From assembly GCF_009811795.1 (NCBI RefSeq), contig NZ_BLJE01000001.1, positions 620,001-684,000 of the forward strand: 64,000 nucleotides of DNA, read 5' to 3'. Under the pieces are notes generated by a model. The model was not told where the DNA came from. It ran no database searches and worked only from the letters and a program-made list of their open reading frames with translations. This DNA comes from Litoreibacter roseus (GTDB lineage: Bacteria; Pseudomonadota; Alphaproteobacteria; Rhodobacterales; Rhodobacteraceae). A program made the position numbers and the translations under genes. Shown here in pieces: positions 10,579-20,687 of this stretch. Each line of letters starts with the position of its first letter. Position 1 is the stretch's first letter.

Positions 10579-10756
10579 CGTTTAAGATCATATGGTTATA
10601 ATCCCAAGATCGAAGTGTGACAGTTCTGTTGCAATCAGACATAAAGAGTGAATTGTCGCTCACACCCCGGGCGTCTATCTAATGTCTAACGAAACAACAG
10701 CGCAATTTGCGTGTTGGTCATTAGAATTTGAGGCAATGACCTCAGGGGTACTTACG

Positions 10757-11677
10757 GTGCAGGCAACGCTTAAATCAAAAGTCACCTTCAAAGGTGTCGG
10801 ACTCCACTCCGGAGAGCAGGTGACGATGACGGTGAACCCGGCATCTGCGCGCTATGGCATCTGGTTTCGCCGGACGGATGTATTGGACCGCGACGGTTTG
10901 ATCCCTGCGATCTACACGGCCGTTCAGGAAAAACCTCTCTGCACCCGCATCATGAATGAAGACGGCGTCGAGGTATCGACCATCGAACATGTCATGGCTG
11001 CGTTGGCTGGCTGCGGGATCCACAATGCGCTGATCGAGATTGATGGCCCTGAAGTTCCGATCCTTGACGGATGTGCGGCATCGTTCGTCCGTGCCTTCGT
11101 TGCACGCGGTTTGCGCCATCAGGACGTCCCGCAATACGCTCTGGAAATTCTGAAGCCGGTCTCGGTTGAAGAGGGCGGCGCAACGGCAACCTTGAGCCCT
11201 GCGGATACGTTGGAAATCGACTTCCGCATCTCCTTCGAAGATCGGGCGATCGGCACCCAGTCCAAAGCACTTGTCATGGAAAACGGCACCTTCGTACGTG
11301 AACTGAGCGACAGCCGGACATTCTGCCGTAAGGCTGATATCGATATGATGCACGCGCAAGGTCTGGCCTTGGGCGGCACCTACGAAAACGCTGTAGTCAT
11401 TGATGGCGACGCTGTGGTCAGCCCGGGCGGTCTACGTCATCGGGATGAAGCCGTGCGTCACAAGATGCTGGACGCGTTGGGTGATCTTGCCTTGGCAGGC
11501 GCACCGATCCTTGGACGTTACACAGGCGTCCGGGCAGGCCATGCGATGACCAATCGGTTGTTGCACAAGCTCTTTGCAACGCCTGATGCCTACCGGGTCG
11601 TCACATGCAGCCCGGAGCAGCTGAGCCGCTTGCCCGGTGTCGGCGTGCGTCGTGCTGATCTGGCATTGGTTGCGTAA
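10757..11677 (+). CDS. lpxC: LpxC, UDP-3-O-acyl-GlcNAc deacetylase
   Basis: LpxC catalyses the committed step of lipid A synthesis and is a cytosolic zinc enzyme. The N-terminus VTFKGVGLHSG, the zinc ligand His in TIEHVMAALAG, the later zinc ligands in RHKMLDALGDL and the catalytic His in RAGHAMTNRL are present. Start choice: homologues begin close to QATLKSKVTF, and an AGGGG at 10744-10748 sits 8 bases before the GTG at 10757, so I use that GTG; in-frame ATGs at 10682 and 10736 would add 25 or 7 residues and lack a good ribosome site. The 228 bases from the ftsZ stop contain the terminator and must hold the lpxC promoter. Confidence 0.93.
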   Translation: MQATLKSKVTFKGVGLHSGEQVTMTVNPASARYGIWFRRTDVLDRDGLIPAIYTAVQEKPLCTRIMNEDGVEVSTIEHVMAALAGCGIHNALIEIDGPEVPILDGCAASFVRAFVARGLRHQDVPQYALEILKPVSVEEGGATATLSPADTLEIDFRISFEDRAIGTQSKALVMENGTFVRELSDSRTFCRKADIDMMHAQGLALGGTYENAVVIDGDAVVSPGGLRHRDEAVRHKMLDALGDLALAGAPILGRYTGVRAGHAMTNRLLHKLFATPDAYRVVTCSPEQLSRLPGVGVRRADLALVA

Positions 11678-11773
11678 CACGCAGGTGATGCGCGAAACGG
11701 CGTCAAAGACGTTTTGCACCGCAATTCTATGTGCTAGACCTCACCGAAAGAAGGCGCAGGCTAAGGGTGCGCC

Positions 11774-12679
11774 GTGTCGCTTCGGGGTTTTCTGGGAATG
11801 AGTTCAACTAAATCTGCGATGAAGCTGATCGCCGTCGGCCTTTTGGGTATCAGCCTTACCGCATGTGCCGGGGGACAGGACGGCGAGCGGCGCGAACTGT
11901 TCGGCGGCTTTTTTAGTAGCAATCAGGAAGCGTCGCTTGAGACACTCACCCCGGAACAGATCTATCGTCGCGCGGAAGCGGAACTTGAAACAGGGGATAT
12001 AGATGAGGCGGTGCGCCTTTTCGGCGAGGTAGAGCGGCTCTATCCCTACTCAGAATTTGCCAAGCGCGCTTTGATCATGTCAGCTTTTGCCTACCATGCG
12101 GACAGGGACTACGAAAATTCCCGTGCATCGGCCCAACGGTTTTTGGATTTCTACCCAGCTGATGAAGACGCGGCCTATGCGCAATACCTTCTCGCCATCA
12201 GCTTTTATGATCAGATCGATCAGGTCGGGCGGGACCAAGGTCTGACGTTCCAGGCACTTCAGTCCTTGCGTACGGTGATCGAGCGGTATCCTGACAGCGA
12301 ATACGCCAAATCCTCGATTCTGAAGTTTGATCTTGCCTTTGATCATCTCGCTGGGAAAGAGATGGAGATCGGGCGTTACTATCTAAAACGCGGGCACTAC
12401 ACCGCCGCCATCAACCGGTTCCGTGTTGTAGTGGAAGAGTTTCAGACGACCACACATACACCCGAAGCACTCCACAGACTGGTCGAGGCCTACTTATCGC
12501 TTGGTTTGACAGACGAGGCACAAACCGCCGGTGCAATCCTCGGGTTCAACTACCAGTCTTCGCCGTTTTATCAGGACAGCTTCAACCTGCTGAAGGGTCG
12601 CGATCTCGAGCCAGAAGCGCGCGGAACGGGCTGGCTGCGCGATATCTACCGTCAGGTTGTTCGGGGTGACTGGCTCTGA
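11774..12679 (+). CDS. bamD: BamD, outer-membrane assembly lipoprotein
   Basis: BamD is the essential lipoprotein of the BAM complex that inserts beta-barrel proteins. A signal peptide ends in the lipobox LTAC with Cys31 as the acylated residue. The rest is a helical TPR protein: EQIYRRAEAELETGD, then AVRLFGEVERLYPYSEFAKRA and later YYLKRGHYTAAINRF repeats. The GTG at 11774 has AAGGG 6 bases upstream; an ATG at 11798 would still leave a workable but shorter signal peptide. It stands between lpxC and recN, a usual Rhodobacterales order. Confidence 0.93.
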   Translation: MSLRGFLGMSSTKSAMKLIAVGLLGISLTACAGGQDGERRELFGGFFSSNQEASLETLTPEQIYRRAEAELETGDIDEAVRLFGEVERLYPYSEFAKRALIMSAFAYHADRDYENSRASAQRFLDFYPADEDAAYAQYLLAISFYDQIDQVGRDQGLTFQALQSLRTVIERYPDSEYAKSSILKFDLAFDHLAGKEMEIGRYYLKRGHYTAAINRFRVVVEEFQTTTHTPEALHRLVEAYLSLGLTDEAQTAGAILGFNYQSSPFYQDSFNLLKGRDLEPEARGTGWLRDIYRQVVRGDWL

Positions 12680-12703
12680 CACCAGTCAACACCAGGATGG
12701 CCT

Positions 12704-14356
12704 ATGCTTCTTAGTCTCGACATCCGCGATATGCTGATCATTGACAGGCTCTCGCTGGAATTCGAGCCGGGCCTCAACGTGCTGACGGGCGAGACGGGGG
12801 CCGGCAAGTCTATTCTCTTGGACGCTTTGGGTTTTGTTCTAGGCTGGCGCGGCCGGGCGGAGCTGGTGCGTGCTGGTGCGGAACGGGGCGAGGTGGTTGC
12901 AGCGTTTGATCTGCCCGCAGACCACGGGGCGTTTGCAGTCCTTGAAGAGGCCGGGTTCGAGGCCGATGGTGAGCTGATTCTGCGACGAGTGAATTATCCC
13001 GACGGGCGCAAACAGGCCTATGTCAACGACAGGCGGGCCAGTGGCGAAGTTTTAAGGGCCTTGTCGGATACGCTGGTGGAACTTCACGGCCAACATGACG
13101 ACCGTGGATTGCTCAACGCACGCGGCCACCGTGCCCTTTTGGATGTGTTCGCGCAGGTGGATTTATCGGCCATCCGGACCGCCTGGCGCTATCTGTCAGA
13201 CACGCGCAAGGCTTTAAGCGCGGCAGAAGACCGACTTGCCGCCGCGAAGGCGGAAGAGGATTTTCTTCGTCACGCCGTCGAAGAGCTAGACGCCCTTGAT
13301 CCAAAACCGGGCCAGGAGGCGGAGTTGGATGCCCAGCGTCGGCTGATGCAAGCGGGGGAGCGTATTCGTGAAGATATCAGCAAAGCACTGCAGGCCATGG
13401 GGCCGAATGGGGCGGAAGGTCAGTTGGGTGACGCAACCCGCTGGTTGGACGGAATTGCAGACAAGGCCGAGGGACAGTTGGACGAGGGCCTCAGCGCTTT
13501 GGAGCGTACGTTGACCGAACTGGGGGAAGCCACGCAAAGTGTCGAAACTTGTTTGAGCGCCTTGTCTTTTGACCCCCGAGAACTTGAGGCGGTGGAGGAG
13601 CATCTTTTTGCCCTTCGCGGGCTCGCACGAAAGCATAACGTGCTGGCGGATGACTTGGCGGCATTTGCAGAAGATTTGCGCGCCCGACTGGCTGCTATTG
13701 ATGGCGGCGCGGCTGAGATATCCGGATTGCGGGCAGAAGCAGATGCGGCCGCTACCGAGTATCAAGCGCAAGCGCAGAAACTTCGAAAAATACGTAGTAC
13801 GGCAGCGGCACGTCTCGACAAGGCAATGGCGAAGGAATTGGCGCCCTTGAAGATGGAACGCGCGGTTTTCGCGACCGAACTGGCCGAGGATGCGGCGGGA
13901 CCGGATGGCATCGACAGCGTTGCCTTTACCGTGGCCACCAACCCCGGCGCGCCGTCCGGCCCGTTGAACAAGATCGCGTCAGGGGGCGAACTGTCCCGGT
14001 TTCTGTTGGCGCTCAAAGTCTGTCTGACGGGCGGGGCGAAAGGCATCACGATGATCTTCGACGAAATTGATCGGGGTGTTGGCGGCGCGACAGCAGATGC
14101 TGTGGGCCGGAGATTGGCGGCGCTTGCTGACGGGTCTCAGGTCCTCGTTGTTACGCACTCGCCTCAGGTTGCAGCGCTTGGTGACCACCACTGGCGCGTT
14201 GAGAAACAGGTGCGGGGCGATCAGACATTTTCCACCGTTGTGCCTCTGGATGAGACAGCACGTGTCGATGAGATCGCTCGTATGGTGTCCGGCGACAAAA
14301 TTACGGAGGCCGCGCGTGCTGCGGCACAGGCGCTGCTTGAAGGGTCTGCGGCCTGA
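12704..14356 (+). CDS. recN: RecN, DNA repair SMC-like ATPase
   Basis: RecN is a cytosolic SMC-related ATPase acting in double-strand break repair. The N-terminal half has Walker A GETGAGKS (29-36) and LHGQHDD; a coiled-coil arm covers about residues 150-380 with repeated Ala/Glu/Leu heptads. The C-terminal half carries the ABC signature ASGGELSRF, Walker B MIFDEIDRGVGG and the H-loop VVTHSPQVAA. The 550-residue length is full. It begins 24 bases after bamD and is probably in the same transcript. Confidence 0.96.
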   Translation: MLLSLDIRDMLIIDRLSLEFEPGLNVLTGETGAGKSILLDALGFVLGWRGRAELVRAGAERGEVVAAFDLPADHGAFAVLEEAGFEADGELILRRVNYPDGRKQAYVNDRRASGEVLRALSDTLVELHGQHDDRGLLNARGHRALLDVFAQVDLSAIRTAWRYLSDTRKALSAAEDRLAAAKAEEDFLRHAVEELDALDPKPGQEAELDAQRRLMQAGERIREDISKALQAMGPNGAEGQLGDATRWLDGIADKAEGQLDEGLSALERTLTELGEATQSVETCLSALSFDPRELEAVEEHLFALRGLARKHNVLADDLAAFAEDLRARLAAIDGGAAEISGLRAEADAAATEYQAQAQKLRKIRSTAAARLDKAMAKELAPLKMERAVFATELAEDAAGPDGIDSVAFTVATNPGAPSGPLNKIASGGELSRFLLALKVCLTGGAKGITMIFDEIDRGVGGATADAVGRRLAALADGSQVLVVTHSPQVAALGDHHWRVEKQVRGDQTFSTVVPLDETARVDEIARMVSGDKITEAARAAAQALLEGSAA

Positions 14357-14384
14357 GGCGAGGGCTTGGACCCCCTCCGCCTTT
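14357..14384 (+). terminator. Possible weak terminator after recN
   Basis: Directly after the recN stop, GGCG-AGGG pairs with CCCT-C-CGCC with one bulged C and an 8-base loop, followed by only three T. The short T run makes termination uncertain. Confidence 0.35.
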
Positions 14385-14493
14385 GGCCTAAGAAAGAGCA
14401 AAACCACGGTGCTGCAGACGCAGCGCGTATTTACTGAGTGACCGGATCCTTGTGTCTTGTGCGGGGGTCTCAACCGAAAGAGCCAGGGCAGAA

Positions 14494-16182
14494 ATGGCCG
14501 AGCCCCAAACATCGCCCAAAGGCGCCAGTCTGAATAAAGTGGTTCAGGCCTGTAAAGATGGCTGGCACATTCTGCTTCACAAGGGCCCATCCCAGCTTCA
14601 GTTCTGGTTCATCGCGCTTGCCATCGGTATCGCTGCGGGGTTTGCAGCACTTCTATTTCGCAAGGGGATCGAGGCGCTGCAGGCGCTGCTTTATGGCACC
14701 GAGGACGTGCGCACGCTATCCACGGTTGTAGCGGATTTGGCGTGGTACTGGATTGTTCTTATCCCGATTTGCGGTGGCCTTGTGACCGGCATCATCCTTC
14801 ATCGTTTCACGCGGGATGGAAGGGTGCGGTCTGTGGCCGACGTGATCGAAGGGTCCGCGCTGCACAATGGTCGCGTGGAAAAGCGTGCGGGTCTTGCCTC
14901 TGCAGCGGCATCGTTGATTACGTTGTCATCGGGGGGCTCAACCGGTCGGGAAGGCCCTGTCGTGCATCTGGCTGCGGTGATCTCAAGCTGGGTTTGCGGC
15001 CTGATCAAGGCGGACGGCATAACGGGCCGTGATCTGTTGGGCTGTGCGGTGGCGGCGGCCGTGTCGGCCAGTTTCAACGCACCAATCGCCGGCGCGCTCT
15101 TCGCGCTGGAGGTTGTGCTGCGCCATTTCGCGGTGCACGCCTTTGCCCCGATTGTCATCGCCAGCGCGGCGGGTACGGTGATCAATCGGCTTGAGTTCGG
15201 TGACGTTACGGAATTCACACTGCCAACCGACAACATCCTCAGTTTCTACGTCGAGCTTCCGGCATTTCTTATGCTGGGCCTTCTGTGTGGATTGGTCGCC
15301 GTTGTGTTGATGCGTACGATTTTCTGGGCGGATGATTTCGCCACCGATATTCAGTCTCGCACAGGCCTGCCGCGATGGTTACGTCCAGCCGTCGCCGGTT
15401 TGTTTCTGGGGCTGATCGCACTTGTCTATCCGCATATCATTGGGGTGGGATACGAGACGACCTCTGCCGCGCTGACTGGCGAATTGCTGTTTCGTGAAGC
15501 GGTCGTGTTTGCCATTATTAAAGTTGTCGCTGTCGCGATCACCATGGCCGGGCGCATGGGCGGGGGCGTGTTTTCTCCGTCACTCATGCTGGGCGCGTTG
15601 ACCGGGCTGGCATTCGGCTGGATCGCTACAGGTATTTTCCCGGACGTCTCGGGATCGGAAACCTTGTATGCGCTGGCAGGCATGGGCGCGGTCGCGGCTG
15701 CCGTTCTCGGCGCACCAATCTCGACCACGTTGATCGTGTTCGAATTGACAGGCGACTGGCAAACAGGGCTCGCCGTGATGGTGGCGGTGTCTCTCTCGAC
15801 GGCGCTGGCCAGTCGGCTTGTGGACCGTTCGTTCTTCCTGACCCAGCTTGAACGTCGCGACGTGCATCTGGCCGCGGGGCCTCAGGCTTACTTGCTGTCA
15901 ATGTTCAGGGTTGCGAATGTCATGCGGATGCCGGACCATGCGAATGCGGCTGATCAGGCGCAGATTTGGGAAGCTATCGAAGACAATGTCTTTATTGCGC
16001 CCGATGCTACGCTGGAGGATGCTATGCCGGTCTTCGAAAAGACAAACCGGGCATTTATCCCCGTTGTTCGACTAGGGGCGGAGGGTCAGCCGCCCGAAAT
16101 ACTCGGCGCGCTTTTTCAGGTGGATGCACTGCTCCAATACAATCGCGCATTGGCCGCAACGGCCGCCGAAGAGCATTCCTAG
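14494..16182 (+). CDS. CLC-family chloride channel with C-terminal CBS-like region
   Basis: An integral membrane protein of the CLC family with about ten or more hydrophobic helices and a cytosolic tail (about the last 90 residues) resembling a CBS pair. The gating-glutamate motif GSTGREGP (Glu154) and the GGGVFSPSL motif are intact. Two features are odd: the usual GSGIP filter near the N-terminus is replaced by RVRSVAD, and the residue matching the proton glutamate of E. coli ClcA is Val (FALEVV). This suggests a channel or altered ion choice rather than the standard Cl-/H+ exchanger. I use the ATG at 14494 with AGGG 5 bases upstream; a GTG at 14452 would add 14 residues. It converges on the DUF427 gene with a 3-base gap. 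Confidence 0.88.
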   Translation: MAEPQTSPKGASLNKVVQACKDGWHILLHKGPSQLQFWFIALAIGIAAGFAALLFRKGIEALQALLYGTEDVRTLSTVVADLAWYWIVLIPICGGLVTGIILHRFTRDGRVRSVADVIEGSALHNGRVEKRAGLASAAASLITLSSGGSTGREGPVVHLAAVISSWVCGLIKADGITGRDLLGCAVAAAVSASFNAPIAGALFALEVVLRHFAVHAFAPIVIASAAGTVINRLEFGDVTEFTLPTDNILSFYVELPAFLMLGLLCGLVAVVLMRTIFWADDFATDIQSRTGLPRWLRPAVAGLFLGLIALVYPHIIGVGYETTSAALTGELLFREAVVFAIIKVVAVAITMAGRMGGGVFSPSLMLGALTGLAFGWIATGIFPDVSGSETLYALAGMGAVAAAVLGAPISTTLIVFELTGDWQTGLAVMVAVSLSTALASRLVDRSFFLTQLERRDVHLAAGPQAYLLSMFRVANVMRMPDHANAADQAQIWEAIEDNVFIAPDATLEDAMPVFEKTNRAFIPVVRLGAEGQPPEILGALFQVDALLQYNRALAATAAEEHS

Positions 16183-16185
16183 GCT

Positions 16186-16527
16186 TTAGATTTCTTCTAC
16201 CGTGACGCGGTCGGTGTAGAAAGCCAAATGTCCGGCGATATCCTCCAGACCCTCTTTCGGGGTTTCGTAGGACCACGCCGCGTTTTCGATCGGGCCGCTC
16301 TTGGCTTGTATTGTGAAATAGACCGCGTCGCCTTTATGCGGACAATGGCTTGTTTTGTCGGTCTGGTCGAAAAACGCCATCGCAAGGTCCCCGCGCGGAA
16401 TATAGAGGACGGGCGCAGCGCTGCCTTCGCTCAGTTCAATCACTGCATTGCTTTCACCCAACACCGCTCCGGCGGCTCGGATCGAGTATCTGCCAGACGC
16501 TTTGCGCAATTTGATGTGATCGGCCAT
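16186..16527 (-). CDS. DUF427 domain-containing protein
   Basis: A 113-residue soluble protein of the DUF427 family, recognised by the C-P-H-K-G-D block (SHCPHKGDAVYF), the VLYIPRGDL strand and the AAWSYETP segment near the end. The molecular function of the family is not settled. The ATG is supported by a strong GAGGAGG upstream. It is the last gene of the minus-strand run that starts with cobS, about 80 bases after aminopeptidase P, and may be transcribed with it. Confidence 0.85.
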   Translation of the reverse strand: MADHIKLRKASGRYSIRAAGAVLGESNAVIELSEGSAAPVLYIPRGDLAMAFFDQTDKTSHCPHKGDAVYFTIQAKSGPIENAAWSYETPKEGLEDIAGHLAFYTDRVTVEEI

Positions 16528-16607
16528 GGCCTTCCCTCCTCGAAATGAACGTTGTCGGAAAATGAAGGTTGAGCATGACAGGTATGTGTCATTTCGCAAG
16601 GGCACAT

Positions 16608-18392
16608 TTACAGCGGTGCGGTCGCTTTTTTTAGCCAGTCTTCGGCCTCGGGCGAGGGAGTAACTCGCTTCAAGATGTCCGCGTGATAGTCGTCAATCCA
16701 CGACCGCTCACCGGGGGACAACAGGTCCGTCGCAATCAACCGACGGTCAATTGGCACATAGGTCAACGTTTCAAAAGACAGCATGTCGCGATGATCGCCA
16801 CCGGGAAGATCAGGCGCGGGTTCGACTACGATGAGGTTCTCGATCCGAATACCGAACGCACCCTCCCGATAGTAGCCGGGCTCGTTGGACAGGATCATGC
16901 CCGGTTGAAGTTTGGTCTCACTTTGACGGCTCAGACGTTGCGGCCCTTCGTGGACCGACAGATAAACACCAACTCCGTGGCCCGTGCCGTGGTCGTAATC
17001 AAGCCCAGCCATCCAAAGGGGGGCGCGGGCCAAAGCGTCAAGATCCCGGCCAGACAGACCTACAGGGAAGCGCGCCCGTGAAATCGCGATCATCCCCTGC
17101 AGCACGCGGGTGAAGCAGGCCTTCTGTTCATCGGTTGGCGATCCGATGGCGATTGTCCGGGTGATGTCAGTGGTGCCATCGACATATTGCCCGCCACTGT
17201 CGACCAACAGCAGATCGCCGTCGATCACGGTCCGATTGCTGTCCTCGGTGACCCGGTAATGGACAATTGCCCCATTTGGTCCGGAGCCGGAAATCGTCTC
17301 GAAGCTGATATCGCGCAGGGTGTTGGACGCAGTGCGGAAACCTTCCAGCGCGGATGCGGCATCGATTTCTGTAAACCCTCCGGCAGGTTGCCGATCCAGC
17401 CACGCCAGAAAATCGATCATCGCTTTGGCATCGCGAAGATGCGCGGACCGCGTACCGTCTATCTCCACCGGGTTTTTGCGTGCTTTTGGGAGGATGCATG
17501 GGTCGTCCGCATAGGCGATCTCCACCCCGCCTTCGGTCAGAATATCAGAGACCTTGAGGGGCGCTGTAGCCGCATCGACCCGCACTGGACCAGATAGATG
17601 GGTCAGCGCGGCCTCAAATCCGTCGTTGGGCAAGATGGTGATGTCCGGGTCTGTTTCTATCTCTGACAGCTTGGTCGCATCGATAAATAGGTCGACTTTC
17701 GCAGTGTCGTAGACAATCGCAAAACACTGGACGATAGGGATCCGGGCGATATCGGAGCCGCGGATATTCAGAAGCCACGCGATGCTGTCGGGCAGCGTCA
17801 GCACAGCGGCCCGGTGCCCGGCATCCTTCAAGAGTGCAGCTGTCTCTGCTCTCTTCTCAGACGATGGCTTTCCTGACAGCTCCAGTGGATAAGCTTCCAC
17901 TTTGCCCGACGGACGTGGCGGGCGGTCGTCCCAAATGGCATCGATTAAATTGGGTGATGGCCTCAAACTGATGCTGCTGCCGTCAAGCCCGGCACGGATT
18001 TCATCAATCTGTCTTTTCGTGAAGAGCCAGGGATCAAAGGCAATAACGCCTTCGCTCAGCATGTCCTTCAACCATTCATGCGGTTTCGTTTCAGGCCACG
18101 CGACCGGTGTGAAATGATCGGTATCGACCTGCTCTTTTACCTGTACCCGGTAGCGGCCATCCACGAAGACGCCTGCCTTGTCCTTCAGAGCGATGCAAAA
18201 TCCTGCCGATCCCGTGAATCCCGTCAGCCACGCAAGCCTTTCATCACAGGGGGCAACATACTCGCCTTGATGCGCATCGGCACGGGGCACGATGAACCCG
18301 TCAATTCCGTCCTTCTCCATCCGATCCCGCAATTTCGCAAGGCGAGGGGGACCCTGCTCTGGGGTGGTCGTGGGTGTGAAGGTTTGAAACAT
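16608..18392 (-). CDS. Xaa-Pro aminopeptidase (M24B family)
   Basis: The enzyme removes N-terminal residues preceding proline and uses two metal ions in the cytosol. Two creatinase-like N-terminal domains precede the pita-bread catalytic domain. The metal ligands are visible: Asp in LLVDSGGQY, Asp in DGTTDITRT, His in GTGHGVG, Glu in NEPGYY and Glu in RIENL. At 594 residues it is the long form with two N-terminal domains, like eukaryotic cytosolic aminopeptidase P, and longer than E. coli PepP. The ATG overlaps the cobT stop by one base (TGATG), so it is translated with cobT. Confidence 0.93.
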   Translation of the reverse strand: MFQTFTPTTTPEQGPPRLAKLRDRMEKDGIDGFIVPRADAHQGEYVAPCDERLAWLTGFTGSAGFCIALKDKAGVFVDGRYRVQVKEQVDTDHFTPVAWPETKPHEWLKDMLSEGVIAFDPWLFTKRQIDEIRAGLDGSSISLRPSPNLIDAIWDDRPPRPSGKVEAYPLELSGKPSSEKRAETAALLKDAGHRAAVLTLPDSIAWLLNIRGSDIARIPIVQCFAIVYDTAKVDLFIDATKLSEIETDPDITILPNDGFEAALTHLSGPVRVDAATAPLKVSDILTEGGVEIAYADDPCILPKARKNPVEIDGTRSAHLRDAKAMIDFLAWLDRQPAGGFTEIDAASALEGFRTASNTLRDISFETISGSGPNGAIVHYRVTEDSNRTVIDGDLLLVDSGGQYVDGTTDITRTIAIGSPTDEQKACFTRVLQGMIAISRARFPVGLSGRDLDALARAPLWMAGLDYDHGTGHGVGVYLSVHEGPQRLSRQSETKLQPGMILSNEPGYYREGAFGIRIENLIVVEPAPDLPGGDHRDMLSFETLTYVPIDRRLIATDLLSPGERSWIDDYHADILKRVTPSPEAEDWLKKATAPL

Positions 18393-20269
18393 CAACTGGC
18401 CCGTTTCATTCCCATGACCCGCGCGCGCGCCCTTGGATCACTGTCGAATAGCGCGGCCAGCTGTTCCGTCATTGCCCCCGCCAATTGCTCGACATCCGTA
18501 ATGGTGACCGCCCTGTCATAGTAGCGCGTCACATCGTGTCCAATCCCAATGGCGATCAGTTCAACGGCCTTGCGTTTTTCGACCATCGCAATGACGTCGC
18601 GCAGGTGTTTTTCCAGATAGTTCGCCGGGTTCACCGACAAGGTCGAGTCGTCCACTGGCGCGCCATCTGATATCACCATAAGCACTTTGCGGCTTTCGGG
18701 GCGTGCCATCATGCGGCGATGCGCCCATTCCAGCGCTTCGCCGTCGATGTTTTCTTTCAACAGCCCCTCTTTCATCATGAGCCCCAGATTGGGCCGGGTC
18801 CGCCGCCATGGCGCATCAGCGGATTTGTAGATGATATGACGCAGGTCGTTTAGGCGACCGGGTTGCTGCGGGCGACCTTCTTTCAACCATGTCTCGCGGG
18901 ACTGGCCGCCTTTCCATGCCCGCGTGGTGAACCCCAAAATCTCGGTCTTGACCTGACACCTTTCCAGAGTGCGGGCCAACACATCCGCGCAGATCGCAGC
19001 GATTGAGATTGGGCGACCTCGCATGGAGCCCGAGTTGTCCAATAGCAACGTAACGCATGTGTCCCGAAATTCGGTGTCTTTCTCGACCTTGAAGCTGAGC
19101 GGTGTCGTGGGGTTCGCTACGACACGGGCAAGACGGCCGGCGTCGAGGATCCCTTCTTCCAGATCAAACTCCCAGGACCGGTTCTGTTGGGCCTGAAGCC
19201 TGCGCTGAAGCTTATTTGCGAGCCGAGAGACCGCCCCTTTGAGCGGATCAAGTTGTTGATCCAGATAAGCGCGCAACCGTTCAAGTTCTTGCGGCTCCGC
19301 GAGATCTTCTGCCCGAATTTCTTCGTCATACTCAGTCGCGTAAACAACGTAGTTGGGGTCCGCATCGGAATGAGGCGGCGGCGGGGGCGGGTCCATCGGC
19401 GCTTCGCCTTCTGGCATCTCAGCCTCGTCACCCATTTCTGCGTCGGCCATGTCATCAAGCTGAACAGTGGCTTGCGAAGCATCCTGTTCCTGCTCTTGGC
19501 TTTGCTCCGGTGCGGCGTCCGCATCTTCTGAGTTGTCCTCTTTGTCCGGGTTTGCGTTGTCGTCGGCGTCCTGCTCTTCTTCGTCCGCCTGCGCTTCGTC
19601 CTCTTGGTCATCATTTACGTCGTCTGGATCGTCGCCCAATTGATCACCATAGCCCAGATCCTCAATGATCTGGCGCGCGAACTTGGCGAACTTCGACTGA
19701 TCATCAAGCACATCCTGCAGGTTTTCCAACGTGCCGCCCGCAGCACCCTCAATAAAGTCCTTCCAAAGGTTCATCACGTTTTGCGCGGCATCGGGCAGAT
19801 CGCGGCCGGTGGCCAGATGGCGGATCAGATATCCCGCGGCCGTCGACAGAGGCGCTTGCCCTGCATCGGTGATCTGGCCGTAACCTTTCCTCTCGGCTTC
19901 GGAGCCGATCTTGGCGTCGATATTACCGGCGGTCCCGGGCATGGATCGCGCGCCCATCGCCTCGCACCGCGCGGTTTCCATCGCCTCATAGAGATCTCGC
20001 GCCATGTTGCCCTGCGGCTCGTAGCGATTGCTTGTGTTTTCGTTGTGGAACCTGCGGCGCAGTGCATAGGCGTCAGCTGTCCCACGCGCCAACAAAACCT
20101 CATCCCGCGTCATGCGACGCGTCACCTGGGGCAGCCGCACCTGATCATTAGTCATACCTGGGGGATCGACTGAGAATGCAACGCCAAGATCGGGATCATT
20201 GGCAAGCGTCTTGGTAGCCTCGGCCAAGGCCTTCTTGAATGGATCAGCGGGGTTGTCGTTCTTGTTCAT
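18392..20269 (-). CDS. cobT: CobT, aerobic cobaltochelatase subunit
   Basis: CobT is the VWA-type subunit of the CobNST complex that inserts Co2+ into hydrogenobyrinic acid a,c-diamide in aerobic B12 synthesis. The N-terminal CobT domain is followed by a very acidic Asp/Glu/Gln linker (about residues 215-320), then DPPPPPP, and a C-terminal VWA domain with the MIDAS motif DNSGSMRG. The VWA domain would pair with the AAA+ subunit CobS, encoded just upstream. I start at MNKND (625 residues). cobN is not in the window. One small secreted-protein gene separates cobS from cobT. Confidence 0.94.
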   Translation of the reverse strand: MNKNDNPADPFKKALAEATKTLANDPDLGVAFSVDPPGMTNDQVRLPQVTRRMTRDEVLLARGTADAYALRRRFHNENTSNRYEPQGNMARDLYEAMETARCEAMGARSMPGTAGNIDAKIGSEAERKGYGQITDAGQAPLSTAAGYLIRHLATGRDLPDAAQNVMNLWKDFIEGAAGGTLENLQDVLDDQSKFAKFARQIIEDLGYGDQLGDDPDDVNDDQEDEAQADEEEQDADDNANPDKEDNSEDADAAPEQSQEQEQDASQATVQLDDMADAEMGDEAEMPEGEAPMDPPPPPPHSDADPNYVVYATEYDEEIRAEDLAEPQELERLRAYLDQQLDPLKGAVSRLANKLQRRLQAQQNRSWEFDLEEGILDAGRLARVVANPTTPLSFKVEKDTEFRDTCVTLLLDNSGSMRGRPISIAAICADVLARTLERCQVKTEILGFTTRAWKGGQSRETWLKEGRPQQPGRLNDLRHIIYKSADAPWRRTRPNLGLMMKEGLLKENIDGEALEWAHRRMMARPESRKVLMVISDGAPVDDSTLSVNPANYLEKHLRDVIAMVEKRKAVELIAIGIGHDVTRYYDRAVTITDVEQLAGAMTEQLAALFDSDPRARARVMGMKRAS

Positions 20270-20291
20270 GCTTCGTCCATTCGTGGCGGTG

Positions 20292-20687
20292 TCACTCCGA
20301 ATTTCCGAAAAGGTCGCATAACTCGCGATCCTTCGAAACAACGCCGTTGTCGAACTCGGGGTCAGCTACCGTGTCTTCATAGGCCTGCGCCAAGCGCGCG
20401 ATTTCCGAGTCAGCTGCGTCCTCAAGGGCTGCCCCTGTCAACGTGTCGCCGATCCCGTTCACAAGCGCAATTGCCCGCTTCTTGAACTGCGCCACATCGT
20501 CGATCCGCTCAGCCTCACCGTTCTTTGCATCATAAGCTGCCAGCGCGGCACATCTTATAGCGTAATCGGGGCCCTGCAGCGCGCCTGTCGGTGCTTCAGC
20601 CATCGGGATCAGACGCCATCCTTCGGCACCCGCTGGGTGCGCGGAAACAGCGACAAAGACAAGACCTATGGCCAAAAGCTGTTTCAT
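20292..20687 (-). CDS. Small secreted protein between cobS and cobT
   Basis: A 131-residue protein that I cannot assign to a family. The first about 21 residues form a clear Sec signal peptide (hydrophobic [13 protein letters not shown], cleavage after AGA), so the mature protein is periplasmic. The mature part is acidic and helical, with two Cys (RCAALAAYD and RELCDLFG) that could make a disulfide. Its start overlaps the end of cobS by 4 bases and its end is 22 bases before cobT, so it is made with cobaltochelatase subunits that act in the cytosol. That mismatch of location makes its role unclear. Confidence 0.8.
   Translation of the reverse strand: MKQLLAIGLVFVAVSAHPAGAEGWRLIPMAEAPTGALQGPDYAIRCAALAAYDAKNGEAERIDDVAQFKKRAIALVNGIGDTLTGAALEDAADSEIARLAQAYEDTVADPEFDNGVVSKDRELCDLFGNSE

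Noticed and set aside
11694-11716. Terminator after lpxC
   Set aside because: AAAC/GTTT and GTC/GAC could pair, but only with a 3-base bulge and a tiny loop, so it is too weak to list.
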